Source: Dehalococcoidia bacterium
GTDB taxonomy: Bacteria > Chloroflexota > Dehalococcoidia > Tepidiformales > Tepidiformaceae
Assembly (NCBI GenBank): GCA_020850615.1
Contig: JADZEI010000030.1
Coordinates: 1-37,640 of the forward strand
DNA: 37,640 nt
Reading direction: 5' to 3'
Part shown: in pieces, positions 8,625-15,841 of the stretch
How positions within the stretch are numbered: position 1 is the first letter of the stretch
How the letters are laid out: each line of letters starts with the position of its first letter
The notes under the pieces: model-generated
Told to the model about the DNA's origin: nothing
The model's input: only the letters and a program-made list of their open reading frames with translations
The model's database searches: none
Position numbers and translations under genes: made by a program

Positions 8625-9815
8625 TCACTCCTCGGGCGTGTCGTTCGCGCGGCGGGGGGCGCGGAGCTCGGCGCCGCGCCGCAGCACGCCGTCGCCGAAG
8701 CGCTCGCGCAGCCCGGCGACGGTCTCGGCGAGGCGGCTGGTCTGCATCGTCTCGCCGAGCTGGAGCTGGCGCGCTCGCTCCTGGAGCTGGGTCGCGCCGA
8801 GCCCGATGAGCCGGACCGGCCGCCGGTCGTGCTCGGCCCAGGCGCGCTCGAAGAGGGCCGCGCCGGCCTGGAACAGCTCGTCCGCGAGATCCACCGGCCC
8901 GGGCAGCGTGACCGACCGCGTGAGGGTCTCGAACGGCGGGAAGCGCAGCTTGAGGGTCACCGTGCGGGCGCTGCGCTGTTGCTTCGCGAGGTCCGCGGCC
9001 ACGCGTTCGGCCTGGCCCCGGAGTACGGCGCGGAGCCGTTCGCCGTCCGGCTCGTCCTCGCCAAAGGTCATCTCGCGGCTGACCGACTTCGCTTCGCCGC
9101 GGCCGCTGTGCACGGGGGCATCGAAGCGGCCGTGGGCGCGGTCGTGCAGCTCCCGGCCGTGCCGCCCGAACCGCGCGACGAGCGTCGCCGCCGGCACGCG
9201 CTGGAGGTCGCCGATGGTGTGCACCCCGAGCAGGCGCAGCACCTCCGCCGTCTTCGGCCCGACCATGGGCAGCTCGCGGATGGCACGCGGGGCGAGGAAC
9301 TCCGCTTCGTGCCCTGCTTCCACGACGACCAGCCCGTCGGGCTTGCCCGCGTCGCTCGCAACCTTCGAGACGAGCTTGTTCGCAGACACGCCGGCCGAGG
9401 CGGTAATCCCGATTTCGCCGCGGACGCGCGCCCGGATGCTGGCGGCGACCTCGGCGGGGGTGCCGAAGAGCTGCTCCGTGCCGGCGACGTCGAGGTAGGC
9501 CTCGTCGGCGCCCGCGGGTTCCACCACGGGCGTGAAGTCACGGAGGATCGCGTGGAACTGGCGCGAGGCCGGCGCGTAGAACGTGAAGTCGCTTTCGAGG
9601 TAGACGCCGTGGGGGCAGAGCTGGCGCGCGCGGCTGACCGGCATCGCACTGCGGACACCGAAGCGGCGCGCTTCGTAGCTGCAGGTGTTGACCACGCCGC
9701 GCGGCCCGAGCCCGCCGCCGACGATGACGGGCTTGCCGCGGAGCTCCGGGCGGCGGAGCAGCTCCATCGAGACGAAGAACGCGTCGAGGTCCACGTGGAT
9801 GACGGTCGCGGCCAC
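8625..9815 (-). CDS. dinB: DNA polymerase IV (Y-family)
   Basis: A 396-residue Y-family translesion polymerase. The catalytic carboxylates are visible in HVDLDAFFVSME at the N-terminus and in ADEAYLD at about residue 100. The thumb HhH segment (LPMVGPKTAEVLRLLGVHTIGDL) and the little-finger domain follow. I place the start at GTG 9815 because TACCCT (9827-9822) ends exactly 6 nt before it. The in-frame GTG at 9821 abuts that box and could not be its leaderless start. The regulator gene ends 17 nt upstream, so dinB may have its own promoter or be read from the regulator. It would be error-prone and induced by damage in most bacteria; no LexA box is evident. Confidence 0.92.
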   Translation of the reverse strand: MAATVIHVDLDAFFVSMELLRRPELRGKPVIVGGGLGPRGVVNTCSYEARRFGVRSAMPVSRARQLCPHGVYLESDFTFYAPASRQFHAILRDFTPVVEPAGADEAYLDVAGTEQLFGTPAEVAASIRARVRGEIGITASAGVSANKLVSKVASDAGKPDGLVVVEAGHEAEFLAPRAIRELPMVGPKTAEVLRLLGVHTIGDLQRVPAATLVARFGRHGRELHDRAHGRFDAPVHSGRGEAKSVSREMTFGEDEPDGERLRAVLRGQAERVAADLAKQQRSARTVTLKLRFPPFETLTRSVTLPGPVDLADELFQAGAALFERAWAEHDRRPVRLIGLGATQLQERARQLQLGETMQTSRLAETVAGLRERFGDGVLRRGAELRAPRRANDTPEE

Positions 9816-9832
9816 GGCCACAGGGTAGCGCC

Positions 9833-10423
9833 TCAGCCGCCGGATGGAGGACCGGCCGCGTCACTCCACGGCGGCCCGTCGAGCGCGTCGACCGCGGCGG
9901 AGAAAACCTCGAGCGCGGGGTAGAGCGTGGCCGCGCGCTCGGTGAGCACGTACCGGCTCGAAGGCGGGTAGCCGGCGTCGATGCGGCGCTCGATCAGGCC
10001 CGCCGCGAGTGCCTCCTTGAGGGCCAGGGCGAGTGCGCGGGGGGTGACGCCGGGGAGGGTCGCGAGGAGCTCGTTGTAGTGCTCGCAGCCGTGCCCGACC
10101 TGGATGATGACGGGCATGGACCACTTGCGCAGGGCGACGGGCAGGGCGCCGAGCTCGCGCACGACTTTGCCGAGGCCCTGGCATCCCGGGGCGAGGTGCT
10201 CGCCCATGGCGGTGAACGCGTAGGGCCCGCGCGGGCCGGGCTGGCGGACGACGACGCCCTTTTCGCGCAGGTCTTCGAGCGCTTCGCGGACGGCGGCGCG
10301 GCTCGCGCCGAGGCGGGCGGCGGCCTCCGCGGCGCTGAGCGGGCGGCCCGCGTTCTGCATCGTCGCGACCACCGGGACGGCCCAGCGGTGATGGAAAAGG
10401 GCGACGCAGCGTTCGAGTGACAT
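9833..10423 (-). CDS. Tandem winged-helix transcriptional regulator (HxlR-like)
   Basis: A 196-residue protein with two winged-helix units. Residues about 5-65 (RWAVPVVATMQNAGRPLSAAEAAARLG, then AVREALEDLREKGVVV) and about 95-170 (RKWSMPVIIQVGHGCEHYNELLATLPG, then LIERRIDAG) each look like an HxlR/MarR-type DNA-binding domain. It lies divergent from the beta-propeller/MoaD pair, and a promoter for that pair is inside the 135-bp divergent gap, so regulation of 10559-11897 is the natural inference. Single cysteines (RCV, GCQ, GCEH) might sense redox, as in HypR/QorR, but this is speculative. Confidence 0.82.
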   Translation of the reverse strand: MSLERCVALFHHRWAVPVVATMQNAGRPLSAAEAAARLGASRAAVREALEDLREKGVVVRQPGPRGPYAFTAMGEHLAPGCQGLGKVVRELGALPVALRKWSMPVIIQVGHGCEHYNELLATLPGVTPRALALALKEALAAGLIERRIDAGYPPSSRYVLTERAATLYPALEVFSAAVDALDGPPWSDAAGPPSGG

Positions 10424-10430
10424 GGGGGTC

Positions 10431-10457
10431 TTGACGCCTTTGTGGAGTAACTATACT
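10431..10457 (+). promoter_or_regulatory. Divergent promoter TTGACG-N15-TATACT
   Basis: TTGACG (10431-10436) and TATACT (10452-10457) face the beta-propeller gene. On the minus strand the same site reads TATAGT (10455-10450), so the -10 boxes of the divergent regulator and target overlap. Binding of one protein here could control both directions. The 15-nt spacer is short. Confidence 0.5.
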
Positions 10458-10558
10458 TTCTGCCGCACTCCACGCGAGCGGACAGCTCGCCCGCACCTGC
10501 GTCCTGCGGGACGCGAAACCGGCGGCGCCCCCAACCCCACGCCGCCCGGAGGTCTGAC

Positions 10559-11629
10559 ATGGCACGTGTACTTCTCATGGTGGGCACGAAGAAAGGCGCC
10601 TTCCTCATGCAATCCGACGGCGACCGGCGGGACTGGTCGCTCGAAGGGCCGTTCTGCGCCGCCTGGCCGGTCCAGGACGTGGCCTGGGACCCGGCGACGC
10701 GCTCGGTCCTCGCCGCGGCGGGGAACGCCTGGTACGGCCCGGCCATCTGGCGCAGCCCGGACCTGGGCAAGACCTGGGAGCATTCGAGCGAGGGCATGGC
10801 CTATCCCGAAGCCGAGACACCCGTCGTCGCGGCCTGGAGCCTGCTCCCGGCGGGGGACACGATCTACGCGGGCGTGGAACCGGCCGGGCTCTTTCGCAGC
10901 CAGGACGGCGGCGTGACCTGGAGCCACGTCTCCGCGCTCCGCGAACACCCCACCTCGGCGTACTGGGGCCCGGGCGCGGGCGGGCTCATCCTGCACCACA
11001 TCGTGGTCGACCCGGCGGACCCGGCGCGCGCCTGGATCGCGATCTCCGCGGCCGGGTGCTACGCCACCGAAGACGGCGGCGCGAGCTGGGAGCCCCGCAA
11101 CAAGGGTGTCCGCACGGACTTCCTCCCCGACGTGGAGCCGGGCACGGCGGAGGTGGGGCAGTGCGTGCACTCGCTCCAGCGCGACGCGGCGGGGCGGCTC
11201 TTCCAGCAGAACCACTGCGGCGTCTACCGCAGCGACGACGGCGCCCGCACCTGGCAGGAGATCACGGCCGGGCTGCCGTCGCAGTTCGGCTTCCCGGTCG
11301 CCGTGCACCCGCGGACACCCAACACCGCGTGGGTGGTGCCGCTCGACGAGGACACGCGGGCGATGCCGGGCGGCCGGGCGGCGGTCTGGAAGACGACGGA
11401 CGGCGGCGACAGCTGGAAGCAGCTCACCGCCGGGCTCCCGGGCACCCAGGCCCATCTGAACGTGCTCCGCTCGGCGCTCTGCACCGACACGCTGGACCAG
11501 GTCGGGCTCTACTTCGGCACCGGGAGCGGGAGCGTCTTCGTCAGCGGCGACGAGGGCGAGTCCTGGACCGAGATCGCCCGGCACCTCCCCGCGGTGACGT
11601 CGGTCGAGACGGTCGTCCTCGAGGGCTGA
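10559..11629 (+). CDS. Asp-box (BNR) beta-propeller protein
   Basis: A 356-residue beta-propeller with six Asp-box motifs (S/T-x-D-x-G-x-T/S-W): RSPDLGKTW, RSQDGGVTW, ATEDGGASW, RSDDGARTW, KTTDGGDSW and VSGDEGESW. Such repeats occur in sialidases, in the plant photosystem factor HCF136 and in many proteins with no known activity. The sialidase arginine triad is not apparent, so a binding or scaffold role is as likely as hydrolysis. There is no signal peptide, so it is cytoplasmic. CGGAGG precedes the ATG. The MoaD-like gene starts 4 nt after its stop, implying co-translation. Confidence 0.87.
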   Translation: MARVLLMVGTKKGAFLMQSDGDRRDWSLEGPFCAAWPVQDVAWDPATRSVLAAAGNAWYGPAIWRSPDLGKTWEHSSEGMAYPEAETPVVAAWSLLPAGDTIYAGVEPAGLFRSQDGGVTWSHVSALREHPTSAYWGPGAGGLILHHIVVDPADPARAWIAISAAGCYATEDGGASWEPRNKGVRTDFLPDVEPGTAEVGQCVHSLQRDAAGRLFQQNHCGVYRSDDGARTWQEITAGLPSQFGFPVAVHPRTPNTAWVVPLDEDTRAMPGGRAAVWKTTDGGDSWKQLTAGLPGTQAHLNVLRSALCTDTLDQVGLYFGTGSGSVFVSGDEGESWTEIARHLPAVTSVETVVLEG

Positions 11630-11633
11630 CGCG

Positions 11634-11897
11634 GTGGCGACGGTGATCCTCCCGGCGTCGCTGACGATGCTCTTCCCGGGTGCGCCGCGGAAGGTGGAGG
11701 TCGCGGGTGCCACCGTGCGCGAGGTGATCGCCGGGCTGGACGAGCTCTGGCCCGGCATGGCCGCCCGCCTCTGCGACGAACGCCCGGCGCTCCGCCGCCA
11801 CATCACCGTCTTCGTCGCGGGCGAGCGGACGGACCTGCATGGCGTGGTGCCGCCCGGCGCGGAGGTGCACGTGGTCCCGGCGGTCAGCGGCGGGTAG
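11634..11897 (+). CDS. MoaD/ThiS-like ubiquitin-fold protein
   Basis: An 87-residue beta-grasp protein ending in S-G-G. The pattern (hydrophobic strand, TVREVIAGLDELWPGMAARL helix, ITVFVAG, V-P-P-G-A-E-V-H-V-V-P-A-V-S-G-G) is that of MoaD/ThiS sulfur carriers, whose C-terminal Gly-Gly is activated as adenylate and thiocarboxylate. There is no MoaE, E1-like (MoeB/ThiF) or pterin gene nearby, so molybdopterin synthesis is not indicated by context. Its close pairing with the Asp-box propeller suggests a dedicated partner or substrate. GTG start; no SD, since it follows the previous stop by 4 nt. Confidence 0.85.
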   Translation: MATVILPASLTMLFPGAPRKVEVAGATVREVIAGLDELWPGMAARLCDERPALRRHITVFVAGERTDLHGVVPPGAEVHVVPAVSGG

Positions 11898-11933
11898 GCT
11901 GCGGCAGGCGAAAGGCCAAAGACGAAAGGCCAG

Positions 11934-11956
11934 GCCGACGGCCGACAGCCGACGGC
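11934..11956. repeat. Heptamer repeat (G/A)GCCGAC x3
   Basis: Three tandem copies of RGCCGAC occur in the 58-bp gap between convergent genes. The same heptamer recurs at 25185-25215 and 28264-28277, so this is a dispersed intergenic short-repeat family. Confidence 0.75.
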
Positions 11957-12924
11957 TACACGCGCTCTTTGCCCGGCCGCTTCAGCGCCGCGCGCAGCCG
12001 GACCGACAGCCGCCGGGCGAGCTCCTTCGGTTCGAAGGCGGCCCGGACGAATGCACGGCCCTGCTCGTTGGGGTGCAGGGTGCCCGCGCCGTGCCGGTCG
12101 CGGAGGTCGCGCAGTGCGGCGACGACCGCCTCCTGGCCGTGCGCTTCGATGATCCCGTGCATCGGGTAGGTCCAGATGACGTAGCGCCCGCGCGACATTG
12201 CCTCCAGCGCCATGAACGAGGTGCCGTCGTGGCTCGTGAGCCGCACCACGGCCGCGACGTCCCGGTAGAGCGCGTCCATGGCCTCCACCCAGCCGGTGGC
12301 CGTGAGGTTCGGCGGCAGCGGCCCCGGCAGCGTCTCCGGCGGCGATGGGATGAGCACGAACTCGACGTCGGGCAGCTCGCCGGGCAGCGCGAGCAGCGTC
12401 TCCATGTCGAAGACCTCGCGGTCGAAGGCGTCGACGGGGAGGTAGAGGAGCACGCGGAAGCGCTCGGGGAGCGGGTCCACCTCCTCGGCGAGCCCGGTGA
12501 CCGGGAGCGGGAGGTACTCGGCGCGGATGCCCATCTCGGCGAGCTCCTCCGCGAGCCAGGGCGCGTCGCAGAGGTGCGTGGCGCGCTCCAGGAGCCGCCA
12601 GCTCGCCTTCCCGGCGCGGTAGGCATCGAGCCCGATGAGCACGTCCGTCCCGACCCAGTGGATGACCATCGGCTTCCGCCGCAACCGGGCGAGGACGGCC
12701 TGCGGCGAGCGCCGGTCAACGCGGCTGCTCACGAGGTAGACCAGGTCGGCGCGGGCGACGCGGGGGATGAGGCGCAGCCAGCCGCGCGGGTCGCGCCCGG
12801 GATGGGCGGCGTAGGTAGCGTTCCAGCCGCGCCCTTCGAGCACCTCTTCGAGCATCTTCCCGAAGTAGGGCAGGCCGAGGATGAGCACGCGCGGCCTGCG
12901 GGCGGACCGCGCTTCCGAGCTCAC
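11956..12924 (-). CDS. Glycosyltransferase, GT-B fold
   Basis: A 322-residue protein resembling GT4-like glycosyltransferases. The N-terminal Rossmann start is PRVLILGLPYFGKMLEEVL, then MVIHWVGTDVLIG in the linker region. The C-terminal nucleotide-sugar site contains VRLTSHDGTSFMALEAMSRGRYVIWT, equivalent to the E-x7-E region of GT4. No signal peptide or membrane span. Its start overlaps the stop of the acyltransferase gene by 4 nt (ATGA), so the two are translationally coupled. Together they point to modification of a cell-surface glycan or glycolipid; donor and acceptor are unknown. Confidence 0.82.
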   Translation of the reverse strand: MSSEARSARRPRVLILGLPYFGKMLEEVLEGRGWNATYAAHPGRDPRGWLRLIPRVARADLVYLVSSRVDRRSPQAVLARLRRKPMVIHWVGTDVLIGLDAYRAGKASWRLLERATHLCDAPWLAEELAEMGIRAEYLPLPVTGLAEEVDPLPERFRVLLYLPVDAFDREVFDMETLLALPGELPDVEFVLIPSPPETLPGPLPPNLTATGWVEAMDALYRDVAAVVRLTSHDGTSFMALEAMSRGRYVIWTYPMHGIIEAHGQEAVVAALRDLRDRHGAGTLHPNEQGRAFVRAAFEPKELARRLSVRLRAALKRPGKERV

Positions 12925-13520
12925 CGCGCTCCGCCCGGCTCGCCGGCGCGCGGCCCCACAACCGTCGCGTCCGCAGGGACATCCTTCGTGACCAGTGCCA
13001 TCGCTCCGACCGTCGCTCGTTCGCCCACGGTTACACCATGCAACACGGTGGCCCCCGCGCCAAGGTAGGCCCCCGCGGCGATGCGGACCGGCCCGGTCTT
13101 GCGCGGGCGGCGCTGCGAGAGCGGCCCGGGGCCGACATCAATGTGCGTGACCAGCGTCGCGCGCATCGAAAGCGTGGCCTCGTCCTCGATCGTGACGGCG
13201 TCGGCGAGGTCGATCAGCGCGTCCGTCCCGAGGTGGACGCGGTCGCCGATCCAGAGGCGGGAGAAGTCGCTCCCGGCGTTGACGATGTGGATGGGGCCGT
13301 GGATCGAGCAGTCGTCGCCGACGTGGGCGCCGAACTCGCGGAGGATGGCGGCGTGCTCGTGGGTGGTCGTGCGCAGCTCCATCGCGATGCCCTCGATGCC
13401 GTCGCGGAAGTAGCGGGCACGGCGGCGCAACCGGCCCCACGCGCCGAGCTGGCGCCGCACGGGGCGGAGGACGGGGGCGGCGAAACGTCGGAAGGCGGCC
13501 AGGCCGCGTGGCTTACTCAT
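12921..13520 (-). CDS. Hexapeptide-repeat acyltransferase
   Basis: A 199-residue left-handed beta-helix transferase (LbH family: maltose/galactoside O-acetyltransferase, WbbJ, NodL). Imperfect hexapeptide repeats run through GDDCSIHGPIHIVN, IGDRVHLGTDALIDL, ITIEDEATLSM-like segments, then IAAGAYLGAGATVLHGVTVGERATVGAMALVTKDVPADATVVG. The THIDVGPG loop and the GAGAT coil are typical. ATG 13520 begins the conserved protein; the longer frame to 13595 has no SD. No SD is seen for 13520 either; TACTAT about 21 nt upstream may be its -10. It is the first gene of a pair with the glycosyltransferase. Confidence 0.83.
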   Translation of the reverse strand: MSKPRGLAAFRRFAAPVLRPVRRQLGAWGRLRRRARYFRDGIEGIAMELRTTTHEHAAILREFGAHVGDDCSIHGPIHIVNAGSDFSRLWIGDRVHLGTDALIDLADAVTIEDEATLSMRATLVTHIDVGPGPLSQRRPRKTGPVRIAAGAYLGAGATVLHGVTVGERATVGAMALVTKDVPADATVVGPRAGEPGGAR

Positions 13521-13573
13521 CGTGTGAAGGTCGTTGAGGAGATAGTAAACTGTCCGTAAACAAATACGCGGAG

Positions 13574-13614
13574 GCCCCGGCGGAGTGCAAGCCACCTTGC
13601 CCGCACTCCGGGGC
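13574..13614. other. Long hairpin in the 13521-13667 gap
   Basis: GCCCCG/GAGTGC (13574-13579 and 13583-13588, with a 3-nt bulge) can pair with GCACTCCGGGGC (13603-13614). A second hairpin, GGGAGG...CCTCCC, follows just before the secreted-protein gene. No T-run follows. It may shape the 5' end of the next transcript; I could not match it to a riboswitch class. Confidence 0.45.
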
Positions 13615-13667
13615 GCTCCTAACCTGCTACGACAGGGAGGCGCGGACCTCCCGGTCAGTGAGGCAGT

Positions 13668-14117
13668 ATGAAGCGACGTTTTCTCGTTGGCATGGGGCTC
13701 GCCGGTGCGGCACTGCTCTCCATCCCCGCGGCCGTCTTCGCGCAGGGTGCCCCGCCGGACCCGCCAGCCACCTACTACGGCACCGTGACCGGTGCTTCGG
13801 TCGGCCAGCAGGTGATCGCGATCGTCTTCAATGGCGGCACGGGCACCGCCTGCGGCTACGGCACCATCCAGCAGGAATCCGGCAGCTCCGTCTACGTCGT
13901 GGACGTGGCGACGCAGTCGCAGACGCCGGGTTGCGGCGCAACCGGTCGCTCCGTGCGGTTCTACATCGCCGGCACGGGCAGCACCGCCGGCCGCTTCGCC
14001 ACCGAGTCGGCGAGCTGGAGCGGCGCCGGCCCGAAGCAGCAGAACATCAACATGACCGGCGCCCAGCTGCCGACGAAGCGGTTCGCGCCGTTCGTCGCTT
14101 CCGACGGCGTCTACTAG
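13668..14117 (+). CDS. Secreted protein, paralogue 1
   Basis: A 149-residue exported protein. Residues 1-26 form a Sec signal (MKRR, hydrophobic core, AVFA cleavage before QGAP). The mature part has an immunoglobulin-like strand pattern (YYGTVTGASVGQQVIAIVF, then VYVVDV) and the motif PGCGATGRSVRFYIAG. Two cysteines (ACGYG and PGCG) probably form a disulfide. The neighbour at 14133 repeats the same architecture, so this is a tandem gene pair. GAGG shortly before ATG serves as SD. Function unknown; similar PGCG-x-TG-x-x-V-x-F modules occur in extracellular proteins of Chloroflexota and related bacteria in my memory. Confidence 0.8.
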   Translation: MKRRFLVGMGLAGAALLSIPAAVFAQGAPPDPPATYYGTVTGASVGQQVIAIVFNGGTGTACGYGTIQQESGSSVYVVDVATQSQTPGCGATGRSVRFYIAGTGSTAGRFATESASWSGAGPKQQNINMTGAQLPTKRFAPFVASDGVY

Positions 14118-14132
14118 GCCACTCCAGTCGCC

Positions 14133-14633
14133 ATGATGGCCGCGATGCGGGGACGGTTTCGTTCAAGCATCGCGGCCTTTTTCGTGCTCGCCGTGGCAGC
14201 AGCCCCGTTCGCTGCTTCCCGTGCGCAGCAGGGCCCGCCCACCGTCCCGGACTTCTTCTGGCCCTACGGGCGCGTCCGCGTGGATGGCGCCGACATCAGC
14301 CCGGCCCAGCAGCCCGTGATCGCGTTCGTCGGCGGGCAGTACTGCGGCAACGACACGACCCGCGTCGCGACGGCCGACGACACGACGCCGGCCGAGGACG
14401 TCGGCCACACGGTCTACGTGGTCAACGTGATGGCGGCGGGCACGGCCCCCGGCCAGGCGCCGGGATGCGGCACTACCGGCGCGCCGGTGCAGTTCTGGTT
14501 CCCGGTTTCCGGCTACCTGGCGCTCCAGGTGCCGCTCTTCGCGACCGGCGGCCAGCGGATCGAGCTCGACCTCGGCACGCGGCTCGGCGAGCGGCGGACG
14601 CTGCCGCAGCTGGTCAGCGACGGGCTGCCGTAA
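14133..14633 (+). CDS. Secreted protein, paralogue 2
   Basis: A 166-residue exported protein with a Sec signal (MRGRFRSS, hydrophobic core, cleavage near ASRAQ). It repeats the paralogue-1 layout: YGRVRVDGAD, QPVIAFVGGQYCGND, VYVVNVM, PGCGTTGAPVQFWFPVSG. The conserved cysteine pair is kept. The gene starts 15 nt after its neighbour. There is no good SD, and three in-frame ATGs (14133, 14136, 14145) are possible. Its first codons contain a perfect terminator hairpin (14138-14182), which should lower its expression relative to paralogue 1. Function unknown. Confidence 0.78.
   Translation: MMAAMRGRFRSSIAAFFVLAVAAAPFAASRAQQGPPTVPDFFWPYGRVRVDGADISPAQQPVIAFVGGQYCGNDTTRVATADDTTPAEDVGHTVYVVNVMAAGTAPGQAPGCGTTGAPVQFWFPVSGYLALQVPLFATGGQRIELDLGTRLGERRTLPQLVSDGLP
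14138..14182 (+). terminator. Terminator hairpin inside a coding start
   Basis: GGCCGCGATGC (14138-14148) and GCATCGCGGCC (14167-14177) form a perfect 11-bp stem with an 18-nt loop, followed by TTTTT (14178-14182). It lies 20 nt after the stop of paralogue 1 and within codons 2-17 of paralogue 2. Form and position fit an intrinsic terminator or attenuator. Confidence 0.75.
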
Positions 14634-14636
14634 CGC

Positions 14637-15113
14637 CTATCCCTGGGACCTCCCGGTGATCTCCTCGGGCCGCACGCGGAAGAGCACGGCGTCCGCGAGC
14701 GAGGTGCGGTGCCCGTGGCCCGCGGTCACCGACATCAGGTTCCCTTCGAAGGCGCGGACGAGGAGCAGCCGCGCATGCTGCTTCTCCGTCTCGTCGTGGA
14801 TCTCCTCGTACCGGCCGCGCACCTGCACGCTCCGCCAGCGGTGGAGATTCTCGACCTCTTCGACGAGCAGCGAGACGTGCGGCCAGCGGCGCATGAGCGT
14901 GACCTTGCGGCCGGACGCCGCATGTCCGAAGAGGTAGCCGTTCGCGTAGACGTAGACGACCGTGACGATGTACGCGCCCTCGGCGTCGCGCATCGCGAGG
15001 TGGGCGATGCGCCCGCGCTTCAGGATCTGCTCGCTTTCGAGGAAAGAGAGCTCGCGCAGGTTCACGGCGGTCTCTCCGGGGAGTGGGGGTTCATTCGAGG
15101 TCGAGGACGACAT
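14637..15113 (-). CDS. PPOX-fold (pyridoxamine 5'-phosphate oxidase-like) protein
   Basis: A 158-residue split-barrel flavin- or F420-binding-type protein. The sequence LKRGRIAHLAMRDAEGAYIVTVVYVYANGYLFGHAASGRKVTLMRRWPHVSLLVEEV is the family signature, close to the nitroimidazole-resistance NimA-like pyridoxamine oxidases. The reaction is unknown. ATG 15113 has GGGAGG about 8 nt upstream and overlaps the 3' end of the GNAT gene by 23 nt; GTG 15065 with GGAGAG is an alternative start. It is probably co-transcribed with the GNAT. Confidence 0.85.
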   Translation of the reverse strand: MSSSTSNEPPLPGETAVNLRELSFLESEQILKRGRIAHLAMRDAEGAYIVTVVYVYANGYLFGHAASGRKVTLMRRWPHVSLLVEEVENLHRWRSVQVRGRYEEIHDETEKQHARLLLVRAFEGNLMSVTAGHGHRTSLADAVLFRVRPEEITGRSQG

Positions 15114-15603
15114 CGGACACGCCTCCCAGGCAGATGGACGACGAGACGCGGACGCCCGCGGCACGGAAATCGGCGAGTGGGTCATGGCTGTCGCGGGGGA
15201 CGCAGGCGGTGAGCCGGTGCACGTTCCGGGCGCGCGCTTCCTCGGCGATGGCGCGGAGGAGGCCGGGCACCAGTCCCCCGTGGCGCATGCCGGCGTTGAC
15301 GGCGAGGGCGAGCTGCGCCTCGCCGCCGGTCACGTGCTCCAGCCAGGCCGCGCCGACCAGCAGGTCATCCGGCGTGAAGGCGCCGAGCAGGGCGAGCGGG
15401 CCGGCTTCCGCGGGCGTGGCGCTGGTCCGGTGGCAAACGCAGTGGCTCGGCCGCGAAAGGAAGTGCGCCTCCGGGGAGCTGGCAAACGCGGTTACCGCGC
15501 TCCGTTCCGCGGGCGAAAGAGGCCGCACCTGCGCGCGCCGGCCATCGTGCATGGGGAACGTGCGCAGTGCGTCGGGGAGGACACTGATGATGGTGCCGTC
15601 CAT
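15091..15603 (-). CDS. GNAT-like N-acetyltransferase
   Basis: A 170-residue protein with weak but consistent GNAT features: an N-terminal strand-helix (AQVRPLSPAERSAV), a central AQLALAVNAGMRHGGLVPGLLRAIAEEARARNVHRLTACV corresponding to the acetyl-CoA pyrophosphate loop (R-x-x-G-x-x) and following helix, and a C-terminal strand. A TATCAC box ends 6 nt upstream of the ATG and GAGG lies in that gap, so the mRNA may be leaderless. It overlaps the PPOX gene downstream. Substrate unknown. Confidence 0.72.
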   Translation of the reverse strand: MDGTIISVLPDALRTFPMHDGRRAQVRPLSPAERSAVTAFASSPEAHFLSRPSHCVCHRTSATPAEAGPLALLGAFTPDDLLVGAAWLEHVTGGEAQLALAVNAGMRHGGLVPGLLRAIAEEARARNVHRLTACVPRDSHDPLADFRAAGVRVSSSICLGGVSDVVLDLE

Positions 15604-15841
15604 ACCTCAGTGATAGCACCGCGCACGCGCGATCGCGTGGCCGGTCGATCCCAACTTCCGGCCCCAACGGCCCAGCCCAAATTCGGGCGGAAAAGAAGAC
15701 AGTCTCCCTTTCCTGATCGGCATCATAGGCGCCATTCCACCCGGACGTTCGGGCCCCGAAGCTGCGACCATCGGTCATGGGAGGATCTGGCCGCAGGGGG
15801 CACTGTGGGAAAGGCGGGCCCCCCTGCCCGGAAGGTGTCGG

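Noticed and set aside
11634-11897. A molybdopterin synthesis locus
   Set aside because: MoaD-like fold only; no MoaE, MoaA/C or MoeB gene in the window.
13521-13667. A riboswitch upstream of the secreted protein
   Set aside because: Two hairpins are present, but the conserved blocks of c-di-GMP, SAM, cobalamin or fluoride riboswitches are not.
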